The notes: generated by a model from the sequence alone, not told the origin. DNA of 14,037 bases from an uncultured Clostridia bacterium (GCA_937894185.1 CALCSA010000314.1:1-14037); one strand, 5' to 3'; counted from the first letter of the stretch, positions 6,880-14,037 are shown. Made by a program: numbers and translations.

Positions 6880-8022
6880 TTACTGCTTGAGGTTTGCGGC
6901 GTTGTCGATCTTCTGGCCAAACTCCTCCACCAGACGGGATTTATTGCTGCCGGCCCAGACTGCGTCGTAGTCGATGATAGGCAGCTGGTCCAGACTGACC
7001 AGACCGTCGGCGTAGTTGGCGTTGATGTTGACCGGCAGGCGGTTGCTGGCGGAATCAATGTACAGTTCCTGCCCCCGGACGCTCATGCACCAGTCGATAA
7101 ACAGCTTGGCGTTTTCCTGCTCCTCGGGGAAGCCGTTTTTAATCAGAGCCACAGCGCCGACTTCAAATCCGGTGCCCTCCTCGGGGAAGGAAAGCTCTAC
7201 GGGATAGCCTTCCATGGCAGGCTTAAGAGCATCGTGGGAGAAGGTGATGGCAACGGCGGCTTCACCCAGACCAACCTCCATGGGGGGAGCGGCTCCCGCC
7301 TTGGTGTACTGGCGAACGTTGGTGTTGAGGCGGGACAGGTACTCCCACGCTTTTTCCTCGCCGTGGAGCTGGATGATGGTAGCCAACACGGTGTAGGAGG
7401 TGCCGGAGGTGGAGGGGTGAGCCATGGAAATCTGGCCCTTGAACTCGGGCTTGGTCAAATCCTCCCAGCTCTTGGGATATTCCAGATTGTGCTCTTTAAA
7501 CCACTCGCTGTTGCAGGCAAAGGAGATGGCCCCCACATAGATGGGGTTCCAGACGCCTTCGGCATCCTTGTACTGCTGGGGAACATTGGCAAGCTCGGGG
7601 GATTGGTAGGGCTCCAAAAGGCCTTCCTTCATGGCGGCGATGTAGGTGTCGCTGGAGCCGCCATGCATGACGGAGGCTTGGGGATTATCCTTTTCGGCGG
7701 CGATACGGGCCATCATCTCTCCCGCGGAAAGGCGAACATAGTTGATTTTAATGCCGGTATCTTCCTGAAATGCGTTAAAGTAGGTGGGTATCTCACCATC
7801 GGGCAGGGCAGAGTAGACGGTCAGTTCTTTGTAGGCGGGCTCTGCCGGAGCGGAGGCCGCCGGTTGAGAGGCCGCTTCCGTAGAAGAGGCCGGCGCGGAA
7901 GCCTGAGAGGATGCGGGTGCCGCAGAAGACGCAGGTGCCGGTTTACCGGAGCTTCCACATCCGGCCAACAGAGTTGCCAGCAAAACCAGAATCATCAAAA
8001 GTGAAATAGATCGGCGTTTCAT
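6880..8022 (-). CDS. Extracellular solute-binding lipoprotein (FbpA/AfuA-type, ABC importer)
   Basis: Predicted 380-residue substrate-capture protein anchored by lipid outside the membrane. A type II signal peptide (MKRRSISLLMILVLLATLLAGC) ends in the lipobox LAGC with Cys22, followed by an Ala/Ser/Pro linker to about residue 62. The mature domain starts KELTVYSALPDGEIPTYFNAF and contains PSTSGTSYT (203-211). This is the family automatically called 'iron(III)-binding', but no adjacent Tyr-Tyr pair of the FbpA iron site is visible. Instead there is His263-Asp264 (TFSHDAL) and Glu287 (GTGFEVGA), with the spacing I recall for the hexose-phosphate ligands of AfuA. A sugar-phosphate or related substrate is thus inferred. 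The ribosome binding site AGAGGGA lies about 7 bases before the ATG. It is the first gene of the transporter set, just downstream of the regulator genes. Confidence 0.94.
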   Translation of the reverse strand: MKRRSISLLMILVLLATLLAGCGSSGKPAPASSAAPASSQASAPASSTEAASQPAASAPAEPAYKELTVYSALPDGEIPTYFNAFQEDTGIKINYVRLSAGEMMARIAAEKDNPQASVMHGGSSDTYIAAMKEGLLEPYQSPELANVPQQYKDAEGVWNPIYVGAISFACNSEWFKEHNLEYPKSWEDLTKPEFKGQISMAHPSTSGTSYTVLATIIQLHGEEKAWEYLSRLNTNVRQYTKAGAAPPMEVGLGEAAVAITFSHDALKPAMEGYPVELSFPEEGTGFEVGAVALIKNGFPEEQENAKLFIDWCMSVRGQELYIDSASNRLPVNINANYADGLVSLDQLPIIDYDAVWAGSNKSRLVEEFGQKIDNAANLKQ

Positions 8023-8060
8023 ATGCAGTCCCTCTTTTCTAATTAATTTGGATGATTTTC

Positions 8061-8102
8061 ATAATATCCATGTGTATTTTAGTCTAACATCCATAGAATC
8101 AA
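8061..8102 (-). promoter_or_regulatory. Possible activator-dependent promoter of the transporter lipoprotein gene
   Basis: The AT-rich leader has -10-like boxes on the - strand (TATTAT at 8061-8066, TAAAAT at 8076-8081) and a TTGATT (8097-8102) at 15 bases from the second. None pairs with a good -35 at 16-18 bases. A poor -35 would fit a promoter that needs an activator bound upstream, such as the adjacent AraC-type regulator. Confidence 0.35.
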
Positions 8103-8124
8103 AAGAAAAGAAGAGAAACCGCTA

Positions 8125-8146
8125 GATTTATTTGAGATTCATTTGA
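8125..8146. repeat. Tandem 11-bp direct repeat, candidate regulator-binding site
   Basis: GATTTATTTGA (8125-8135) is followed directly by GATTCATTTGA (8136-8146), with one mismatch. The period of 11 bp puts both copies on the same face of the helix. AraC-family regulators bind direct repeats through their two helix-turn-helix units, usually just upstream of -35. This pair sits about 105-125 bases upstream of the lipoprotein start codon, between the regulator gene and its presumed target. Confidence 0.5.
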
Positions 8147-8168
8147 TTTTATATAAATGATGAAAAAT

Positions 8169-9746
8169 CTATCGTAAAAAACTATCCTTCATCATAGAGG
8201 TTGCGCAGCTCCCGGGGGGAGTAGCCATAGTGCTTTTTAAACAGATAGCGGAAGTAGTTGCTGTCGTTGTACGAAAAGCCACGTCCGCCGTGGAACAGTC
8301 CGTGGTGAGCAGTAACTTGTGGGCCTGCTCCATCCGCACACGGGTGAGAAAGCCGATAAAGGTTTCCCCGGTGTTTTGGGAAAAAATGGTGGAAAAATGA
8401 TTGGGGGAAAACCCAATATGAGCCGCCACCGTGTTCAGGGAGATACCGGAATCGTGGTAGTTTTCGTAGATGTGATTTTTTGCCCGGGCAATCACCTGCC
8501 CGTAGCGCAGGCTGCCCGCCGCCTTCTCCTTAAAATCGATGAATCGCCGGATAATATCCCCGGCAAAGGAGCGGATTTCTTCCATGTCCGACTTGCGCAG
8601 AATGGCGCTGGCACCGGCCAGCCCGGGGAATACCTCCGCCGCGTCCTTGCCCGATTCCCCCACAATCCGGGTGGCGGTAACCACCAGATCGGTGATGCGG
8701 TAGTAGACATACAGCAGGCTGCCCACATCGTCCTGACTGCCGCAAATTTGGTCCAGCAGGCCCTCGATATCCTGAACCGTGGCGTGGAGCAGCTTGCGGC
8801 CCATGGGTTCCTCTCCCACCGCCAGCTGAAAGAGGTTGCTGTGGTCCAAGTCGTCGGTATTGACAATGGTTCCTTTGGGCAGGGCGGGAAACCGCCGCAG
8901 CAGATGGTGGGCATCCAAATAGGAGGTGGAAATTTCCCCAATCCGCTCGGCTACCGTGCCGATGCCGCTGACCGAGCCGATCCCCAGCAGCCTGCTCAAC
9001 TCGTCCCGGAGGAGGAGAAGAACCTCGTACACTGTTTGATCCAGGTTTTCCCGGCCGTCTCCCTTGGTCACCACCACAACGCGGTCCCGGCCCCGCAAAC
9101 ACCACAGAACGTCCTCCCGGTTGTGGAGCAGAGAGTCCACCACCACCCGCAGGCTCAGGGCTGCCTCGGGCAGGGCCTGCTCGTAGCTTAGCTCCATCTC
9201 CGCCGCCAGATACTGCTTGGCGGGGAAGGGGATGCCGAAGGCTTCCGCCTGCTCCAGCACCTGCGCGGCGGAAAGAGCTCCGGCCAGCACCTCGTCTAAG
9301 AAGGCGTCCCGAAGGATCAGCTCCTTTTGCCGCTCCCGGTCGGGGTCCCGGGCGGCCAGAACCGTCCGTTCCTGCTCCAGCTGGTCGGCTGCTTTGTTCA
9401 GAGCCTCCAGCAGGGTGGTAGCACGGATAGGCTTGAGAAGGTACTCGTCCACCCCGATGGAGATGGCCTGCTTTGCGTAGGCAAACTCATCGTGGCCGCT
9501 GATGATAAGAATTTTGGTCCGGGGGCTGGCCCGCTTGACTGCTCCCGCCAAGGCAAGGCCGTCCATAAAGGGCATCCGTATGTCGGTGATGAGGATATCC
9601 GGCTTCAACTCCAAAATGGCGGGCAGAGCCATCTCCCCGTCGGCGGCTTCCCCGCAGAGCTGGTAGCGGCCGCTTTGATCCAGATTGTTGCGGATTCCCT
9701 CCCGCACCCGGGTTTCGTCCTCGGCTACAAACACTTGATAGATCAT
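8169..9746 (-). CDS. Response regulator with AraC-type DNA-binding domain (YesN-like), frameshifted near 3' end
   Basis: Predicted cytoplasmic activator controlled by the overlapping kinase gene. The receiver domain (1-120) is complete: acidic pair Glu9/Asp10, phosphorylated Asp55 (ITDIRMP), Ser83 and Lys105 (LLKP). A middle region of about 290 residues resembles YesN-type linkers and has no motif I can name. The AraC domain starts near 415; its first helix-turn-helix is intact (ISLNTVAAHIGFSPNHFSTIF). The second is broken after Phe491: the frame then gives 34 unrelated Thr/Ser-rich residues. From 8271 downwards another frame encodes the expected family ending (YNDSNYFRYLFKKHYGYSP, then RELRNLYDEG) and stops at 8182. 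The ribosome binding site AAGGAGG lies 4 bases before the ATG, which overlaps the kinase stop (ATGA). The protein as written probably binds DNA poorly; an assembly error is the main alternative. Confidence 0.9.
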   Translation of the reverse strand: MIYQVFVAEDETRVREGIRNNLDQSGRYQLCGEAADGEMALPAILELKPDILITDIRMPFMDGLALAGAVKRASPRTKILIISGHDEFAYAKQAISIGVDEYLLKPIRATTLLEALNKAADQLEQERTVLAARDPDRERQKELILRDAFLDEVLAGALSAAQVLEQAEAFGIPFPAKQYLAAEMELSYEQALPEAALSLRVVVDSLLHNREDVLWCLRGRDRVVVVTKGDGRENLDQTVYEVLLLLRDELSRLLGIGSVSGIGTVAERIGEISTSYLDAHHLLRRFPALPKGTIVNTDDLDHSNLFQLAVGEEPMGRKLLHATVQDIEGLLDQICGSQDDVGSLLYVYYRITDLVVTATRIVGESGKDAAEVFPGLAGASAILRKSDMEEIRSFAGDIIRRFIDFKEKAAGSLRYGQVIARAKNHIYENYHDSGISLNTVAAHIGFSPNHFSTIFSQNTGETFIGFLTRVRMEQAHKLLLTTDCSTADVAFRTTTATTSAICLKSTMATPPGSCATSMMKDSFLR

Positions 9747-11182
9747 GGTTCCTCCTTGGGGGGCAGGGTGAAGGCCACCACCGTTCCCCGGTCGTACCCG
9801 CTGGAAAGTTCCAGCCGGGTGTTGGAATAAAACAGCTGCAGGCGCCGGTTTACATTGTATAGCCCATAGCCGGAGGATTCCGGGGGCTTTCTGGCCGAAA
9901 GCTCTGCCCGCAGCTGCTTTAGCGTTTCGGGAGTCATACCCATGCCGTTGTCCCTTACCTCAAAGCGCAGGCTCCCGTCGGGAAGCAACCTGCCCTTTAC
10001 GGTGATCTCCCCGCCCTGCCGCCGGTTTTTAATGCCGTGGTAAAGGGCGTTTTCCACCAAAGGCTGCAGCAACAGCTTGAGCATTCTGCGCTGGTACATG
10101 GCCTCGTCCACATCAATGGTGTAGCGCAGAATATCCCCGTAGCGGATTTCCTGAATCACCAGATACTCCCGGACATGTTCTACCTCCTGCCCCACGGTGA
10201 TAAAGTCCTGCCCCCGGCTTAGGCCAATGCGGCAATAGTTGGAAAAGGCAATGGTAATCTGAATCACTTCCTCGTTGTAGCCGCTTTCCGCCAGCCAGAC
10301 AATGGTGTCGAAGGTGTTGTAGAGGAAGTGAGGGGTGATTTGAGCCTGCAAGGCCCTGAGCTCGGATTTCTGCAGCTCCTTCTGCTCGTCCAGACTCCGC
10401 TCCAGCAGAGCCTGAATCCGCTCGTTCATCAGGTTGATGCTCTCGCTGAGCTTGTTCAGCTCCTGCAGGCCGGAGGGCAGCGCCCGGGTGGTCAGGTCCC
10501 CTTGCGAAATCCGCTCCGCCATGGCCTCCAGCTCAATGTTGGGGCGCTCCACCGCCCACTTGAGGATGCGGTAAGCCCCCATGGCGATGGTGATGACCAC
10601 CAGCGACAAAATCGCCATCAGAGCCATTCTGCGCAGGGCGCTCCGCTGCATTTGGGCGTTGGCCAAAGCGATGCCGTTGATCTGGGCGTAGGCAAAATCC
10701 TGCAGCACATCGTAGATGTTGTCGGCCACTTTATTGATCTCGTCCAGAGTCATCTGCCGGTAAGAAATCGGAACCCCGGTGTCGCACTGTTCCCGCAGGC
10801 GCTCCACATAGACGGCGAGGGTATTGGTAGCCCGCATGGCCGCCTCCACCCGCTCCCGGCCGCCGGTGGGGGAGGCGTTGCCGTACAGCACCGAAAGATC
10901 CGATTGAATGTTGTCAAGAATTCGGCAGAGCCCGCTTTCCTCAAAGCTGAGGCGGCCCGCCACAATGTACCAGCTTTCCCGGGCCACCTCCTCCTTCACC
11001 ACCCGGGAAAGACTGTTGGCCCGCTGGATGTTGTCGATCTGCCGCCCGTACTCACTGGTCACCCGGCGCAGGTAGATGAGGTTAAAAACCGAGGTAAACA
11101 AAAAGCAGACGATGATGACGGCAAACACCACCTTAAGCAGATCCCGGATGCTGCGGGTGAGTAAAAAGTTTGGCCGCTTCAT
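9743..11182 (-). CDS. Sensor histidine kinase, YesM/LytS type (His_kinase family)
   Basis: Predicted 479-residue membrane kinase that phosphorylates the neighbouring regulator. Helix 1 spans about 15-37 and helix 2 about 185-205, enclosing an extracytoplasmic helical domain of about 145 residues. That domain has no recognised ligand pocket, which fits sensing through a separate binding protein. A HAMP-like segment follows (about 206-260), then a coiled linker. The phosphoacceptor is His285 in QITPHFLYNT, the hallmark of the His_kinase (LytS/YesM) family. The ATPase domain has the N-box QPLVENALYHG (Asn378), DNGMGM (411-416) and GYGLYNV (438-444). The start lies 1 base after the stop of the sugar-binding protein gene, and the 3' end overlaps the regulator start by 4 bases. 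The three genes are thus one tight operon. Confidence 0.95.
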   Translation of the reverse strand: MKRPNFLLTRSIRDLLKVVFAVIIVCFLFTSVFNLIYLRRVTSEYGRQIDNIQRANSLSRVVKEEVARESWYIVAGRLSFEESGLCRILDNIQSDLSVLYGNASPTGGRERVEAAMRATNTLAVYVERLREQCDTGVPISYRQMTLDEINKVADNIYDVLQDFAYAQINGIALANAQMQRSALRRMALMAILSLVVITIAMGAYRILKWAVERPNIELEAMAERISQGDLTTRALPSGLQELNKLSESINLMNERIQALLERSLDEQKELQKSELRALQAQITPHFLYNTFDTIVWLAESGYNEEVIQITIAFSNYCRIGLSRGQDFITVGQEVEHVREYLVIQEIRYGDILRYTIDVDEAMYQRRMLKLLLQPLVENALYHGIKNRRQGGEITVKGRLLPDGSLRFEVRDNGMGMTPETLKQLRAELSARKPPESSGYGLYNVNRRLQLFYSNTRLELSSGYDRGTVVAFTLPPKEEP

Positions 11183-11183
11183 A

Positions 11184-12152
11184 TCAGTACCCCCTTACCG
11201 GAGGGTTTTCCCGGATGCTTTCCCGGGTAAAGACCCGCTCCTCCATCATGATGTCGGGGGGGCTTTCCCCCCGGAGCAAGGCCTCCACCGTCTCCATTAC
11301 CGCCGGGCCCACATTGGGGTCCACCTCCACAATGGAAAAGATTTCCCCCCGCTCCAACGCCTCTATGGCCTGAGATTCCCCGCCGAAGCTGATAACGAGG
11401 ATGTCCTTGCCCGGCCGGATTCCCAGTTCCTTCATGGCCTCTATGGCTCCCAGCGCCATGGTGTCGCTGTGGGCGATGAGGGCGTCGGGCCTGCGGTCGT
11501 TGCGCAGGTAGATGCGGAAGGTCTCCTTGGCTTTGGAAAACATAAAGTCGCAGTTGACGCTGTAGGTGAGGTTGTATTTGTCGTCCAGACTCAGCAGGGA
11601 GCGAATGCCCCCGCTGCGCTCCACGGTGTTGGAAGCTCCCACGGTGCCCAGCAGTTCCACCACATACACCGGGTCCTCCCGTCTGCGGAAGGCGGTCATC
11701 AACTGCAACGCTGCCCGTTCCCCCTGCAACTTGCAGTTGGAACCTATATAGGCCGCCACCTGAGCCTCCCCTGCGGCTTTGATGGTCCGCTCCACCAGAA
11801 TCACGGGGATGTTTGCGGCTCTGGCTTCTTCCAGCACATTGTCCCAGCCGGAAAGCACCACCGGCGTAAAGACAATGGCGTCCACCTGATAGGTGATGAG
11901 GGAGCGCAGGGCCTGAATCTGGGCATCCTGAGTGCGGCCGCATTCCAGCGTCAGCAGTTGAACGCCCCGGTCCCGGGCTGCTTCCCGAATGGAGTCGCTC
12001 ATCCGGTCCCGCCAGCTGCTTTCGCTCAGGATCTCCACATATCCCACCACGGGGGCGGCCTTTGGCTCCTGTGGCGGCGGGGCGGGGCGCAGCAGAAGTG
12101 CCACCACTGCCAGACCGAGAACCAGACCGGCTCCCACGGCGATTCGTTTCAT
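11184..12152 (-). CDS. Membrane-anchored periplasmic-type sugar-binding protein (YtfQ/RbsB-like), sensor component
   Basis: Predicted 322-residue type I periplasmic binding protein (Peripla_BP_4 / LacI-like fold) located outside the membrane. A hydrophobic segment at 5-21 is followed by a Pro-rich linker (PAPPPQEP). There is no lipobox Cys and no clear signal peptidase site, so it is probably held by an uncleaved helix. The fold starts at VVGYVEILSESSWRDRMSDS and continues with FTPVVLSGWDNVLEEA and IPVILVERTI, which resemble the galactofuranose-binding protein YtfQ. No sugar ABC ATPase or permease of the matching RbsA/RbsC type is nearby. Instead it leads a kinase-regulator operon, as in sensor systems such as the clostridial XylFII-LytS-YesN set. 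It therefore most likely presents a ligand to the kinase. The ribosome binding site is a purine-rich AAGGGAGTGGGG before the ATG. Confidence 0.9.
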   Translation of the reverse strand: MKRIAVGAGLVLGLAVVALLLRPAPPPQEPKAAPVVGYVEILSESSWRDRMSDSIREAARDRGVQLLTLECGRTQDAQIQALRSLITYQVDAIVFTPVVLSGWDNVLEEARAANIPVILVERTIKAAGEAQVAAYIGSNCKLQGERAALQLMTAFRRREDPVYVVELLGTVGASNTVERSGGIRSLLSLDDKYNLTYSVNCDFMFSKAKETFRIYLRNDRRPDALIAHSDTMALGAIEAMKELGIRPGKDILVISFGGESQAIEALERGEIFSIVEVDPNVGPAVMETVEALLRGESPPDIMMEERVFTRESIRENPPVRGY

Positions 12153-12187
12153 CGTTCCCCACTCCCTTATTTCAGCGCTTGTCTTTT

Positions 12188-12215
12188 ATTATAACAAATT
12201 ATAATGTTTCCTCAA
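12188..12215 (-). promoter_or_regulatory. Sigma-A-type promoter of the sensor-kinase-regulator operon
   Basis: On the - strand TTGAGG (12210-12215) and a perfect TATAAT (12188-12193) are separated by 16 bases, about 36 bases before the ATG. The 8-mer CAAGCGCT (- strand) occurs on both sides of it, at 12228-12235 and 12174-12181, 54 bases apart. This may be a pair of operator sites. A full CcpA-type cre match was not found at either copy. Confidence 0.65.
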
Positions 12216-12292
12216 ATTTTTGTCTATAGCGCTTGGGCCGATTGTGCAGATTATCTTTGGAAGGGGATAAGCCGACTCCAAGGTGCGGATGC

Positions 12293-12330
12293 AAAAAAAC
12301 AGCGGCCGGATACAAAATCCGGCCGCTGTT
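12293..12330 (-). terminator. Strong intrinsic terminator of the glutamine synthetase gene
   Basis: The arms 12298-12311 and 12317-12330 are perfectly complementary over 14 bp (core AGCGGCCGGAT), with a 5-base loop. On the - strand the stem runs into seven T (12293-12299). It begins 9 bases after the glutamine synthetase stop and isolates it from the sensor operon. Confidence 0.92.
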
Positions 12331-12338
12331 GGCCATTG

Positions 12339-14037
12339 CTAAATGCGGTGTAACAGGTCGGTGTAGGTGGGCATGGGCCAGTATTCAGCCCCTACCATGG
12401 ACTCCAGTGTGTCGCAGCTTTCCCGAAGCAGAGTCATCCGGGAGCGAACCTCCTCCTGCATAAAGCCGGCCCGCTGCCGCAAATCTTTGTTCCGGCTGCC
12501 GTGGCAAGACTCCAACAGGTGGTCGCAGCGCTGCACCAGCAGCTCCACCTGCCGGGACAAAGTCACCAGCCGCTGCCGCAGAGTTTGATTTTCCACCCCG
12601 GCCTGTTCCAGCGCATTGAGGCTGTTGGATAATAGCCCCATGTACTTGACACAGGCGGGTAAAATCTGCCGCTGGGCCATGTAGAGCATGGTTTCGGCCT
12701 CCACCCGCACCACCTTCACGTAGTTTTCCATAAAAATTTCGTGGCGGGCATGGCATTCCGCCTCACTCAGAACCCCGGTGCGGCGGAACAGGTCCACGTT
12801 TTTGGAATTTTGCAGAACGTCCAGCGCCTCGACAGTGGTATTGAGGATAGGCAATCCCCGGCGGGCGGCTTCTTCCGCCCATTCCCGGCTGTAGTTGTTG
12901 CCGTTAAAAAGGATTCGCCCATGATTCTGGATGGTGTCGGCCACCATGTGAGCCACTTCGGTTTCCAGATCGTCGCAGTCCTCCAGCCGCTGGGCAAAGC
13001 GGGCAAACACGTCGGCCAGAGCGGCGGAAAGAATGGTGTTGATAAAGGCGACAGACTGGGAGGACCCCAGCATCCGGAACTCAAACTTGTTGCCGGTGTA
13101 GGCAAAGGGGGAGGTTCGGTTCCGGTCGGAATTGTCCTTTTCCAGCCGGGGGAGAATGGCCACATCGGTGTTGAGGGCCGCCGGGTCCCGCAGGCTGGGG
13201 CGGATGCCCTTGGCAATGCTGGTGAGCATATCGGTGTACTCCGCCCCCAAAAAGATGGAGATAATGGCGGGAGGGGCTTCTCCGCCCCCCAGACGGTGAT
13301 CGTTTCCGGGGACGGCGGCAGCCATCCGCAACAGGTCGGCGTAGTTGTCCACGCATTCAATGAGGGCGCACAGGGTCACCAGAAAGAGCTTGTTTTCCGC
13401 TGGGGATTTGCCGGGGGTCAGAAAGTTGACGCCATCGTCGGTGGTCAGGGAAAAGTTGTTGTGCTTGCCGGAACCGTTGATGCCGGCAAAGGGCTTTTCG
13501 TGGAGCAGACAGGTGAGCCCGTGACGCTTGGCGGTAATGCGCATCACCTCCATCATGTTCAGGTTGTGATCGCAGGCGATGTTGGCGGTTTCAAAAATGG
13601 GGGCCAGCTCGTGCTGGGCGGGAGCTGTCTCGTTGTGCTTGGTTTTGGAGGGGATGCCCAAGGCCCAGAGCTGCTCGTCCAAATCCTTCATATAGTCGGC
13701 CACCCGCAGCCGGATGCGGCCGCAGTAGAGGTCCTCCAGCTCCTGCCCTTTTGGGGGGCGGGCGCCCATCAGAGTGCAGCCGCAAAGCTTGAGGTCCAGA
13801 CGGGACTCGTACTTTTCCCGGTCGATGAGAAAGTACTCCTGCTCGGCTCCCACTGTGGGGATAACCAGCTGGGAGGTGGTGTTTCCCAAAGCCCGCAGCA
13901 CCCGCAAGGCCTGAGGATTGAGGGCCTGCATGGCCCGGAGCAGAGGGGTTTTGGAATCCAGCGCCTCCCCGCTGTAGGAGCAGAAGGCGGTGGGAATATA
14001 CAGGGTTCCTTCCCGGATAAAGGCAGGGGAGGAAGGG
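12339..14037 (-). CDS. glnN: Type III glutamine synthetase, C-terminal part; 5' end outside window
   Basis: This is the last 565 residues of a GSIII enzyme, which makes glutamine from glutamate, ammonia and ATP in the cytoplasm. The frame stays open to the right edge: it reads SSPAFIREGTLYIPTAFCSY before the Met at 13931, so that ATG is internal. Family members are about 700 residues, so roughly 140 are missing. GSIII signatures are VGAEQEYFLID (metal-binding Glu), KTKHNETAPAQHE, the active-site stretch FAGINGSGKHNNFSL and GNDHRLGGGEAPPAI. A conserved FEFRMLGSSQS follows. The C-terminal helical region matches GSIII and not the shorter GSI (about 440 residues). It is ended by its own terminator, and nothing suggests it belongs to the sensor operon. 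The gene symbol follows common use for GSIII. Confidence 0.96.
   Translation of the reverse strand, partial: PSSPAFIREGTLYIPTAFCSYSGEALDSKTPLLRAMQALNPQALRVLRALGNTTSQLVIPTVGAEQEYFLIDREKYESRLDLKLCGCTLMGARPPKGQELEDLYCGRIRLRVADYMKDLDEQLWALGIPSKTKHNETAPAQHELAPIFETANIACDHNLNMMEVMRITAKRHGLTCLLHEKPFAGINGSGKHNNFSLTTDDGVNFLTPGKSPAENKLFLVTLCALIECVDNYADLLRMAAAVPGNDHRLGGGEAPPAIISIFLGAEYTDMLTSIAKGIRPSLRDPAALNTDVAILPRLEKDNSDRNRTSPFAYTGNKFEFRMLGSSQSVAFINTILSAALADVFARFAQRLEDCDDLETEVAHMVADTIQNHGRILFNGNNYSREWAEEAARRGLPILNTTVEALDVLQNSKNVDLFRRTGVLSEAECHARHEIFMENYVKVVRVEAETMLYMAQRQILPACVKYMGLLSNSLNALEQAGVENQTLRQRLVTLSRQVELLVQRCDHLLESCHGSRNKDLRQRAGFMQEEVRSRMTLLRESCDTLESMVGAEYWPMPTYTDLLHRI

Noticed and set aside
6627..6890. 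Small + strand frame of 87 codons in the lipoprotein-permease gap
   Set aside because: No ribosome binding site, no recognisable fold, and it reads through a terminator hairpin into the opposite gene.
3613..8022. Iron(III) importer FbpABC
   Set aside because: The protein family fits, but no Tyr-Tyr iron pair is visible and the flanking sensor is sugar-type. No Fur-like box was noticed upstream.
8157..8195. Terminator after the response regulator gene
   Set aside because: An 8-bp inverted repeat (ATGATGAA/TTCATCAT) exists but has a 23-base loop and overlaps the gene end. Too weak to call.
8260..8290. Programmed ribosomal frameshift in the response regulator gene
   Set aside because: A -1 slip on TTTT would restore the downstream frame, but there is no proper slippery heptamer or obvious downstream stimulator. 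The joined protein would also lack two residues of the helix-turn-helix turn, so a deletion fits better.
12174..12235. CcpA cre sites
   Set aside because: Only the central AGCGCT core matches; the outer consensus bases do not.

Overview
The window looks like chromosomal DNA of a Gram-positive anaerobe of the Clostridia, most like the Oscillospiraceae (Ruminococcaceae) lineage. Reasons: fairly high GC with strong AGGAGG-type ribosome binding sites, sigma-A promoters of TTGACA/TATAAT type, a Firmicutes-style YesM/YesN two-component pair, a lipoprotein with an Ala/Ser/Pro linker, an Fe-S aldo/keto reductase and a type III glutamine synthetase. The genus is inferred from protein style only.

Layout: positions 1-661 hold the 3' end of pnp (+ strand), closed by a perfect 32-bp palindromic terminator. 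An Fe-S aldo/keto reductase (- strand) and a MATE efflux pump (+ strand) follow, diverging from a short region with two well-formed promoters. From 3613 to 12152 everything is on the - strand. In transcription order it is a membrane-anchored YtfQ-like sugar-binding protein, a YesM-type sensor kinase, a YesN/AraC-type response regulator, an FbpA/AfuA-type lipoprotein, a fused 12-helix permease and an ABC ATPase. A strong terminator separates this block from the 3' part of a type III glutamine synthetase gene that runs off the right edge.

How the genes work together (inference): the sugar-binding protein, kinase and regulator form a 'three-component' sensing system whose target is probably the adjacent transporter. 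A tandem 11-bp repeat upstream of the transporter lipoprotein gene is a candidate regulator site. The transporter belongs to the family usually labelled iron(III). Its binding protein carries a His-Asp...Glu set spaced as I recall for the sugar-phosphate binder AfuA, and its sensor partner resembles a sugar binder, so a phosphorylated or other sugar-type substrate is more likely than iron.

Oddities: the response regulator gene is frameshifted inside its second helix-turn-helix, consistent with a 7-base deletion, so the system may be broken in this genome or the assembly may carry an error. The 322-base gap between the lipoprotein and permease genes is structure-rich and holds an intrinsic terminator that points along the + strand, where no gene is seen. 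I found no tRNA, rRNA, CRISPR array, insertion sequence or phage gene.
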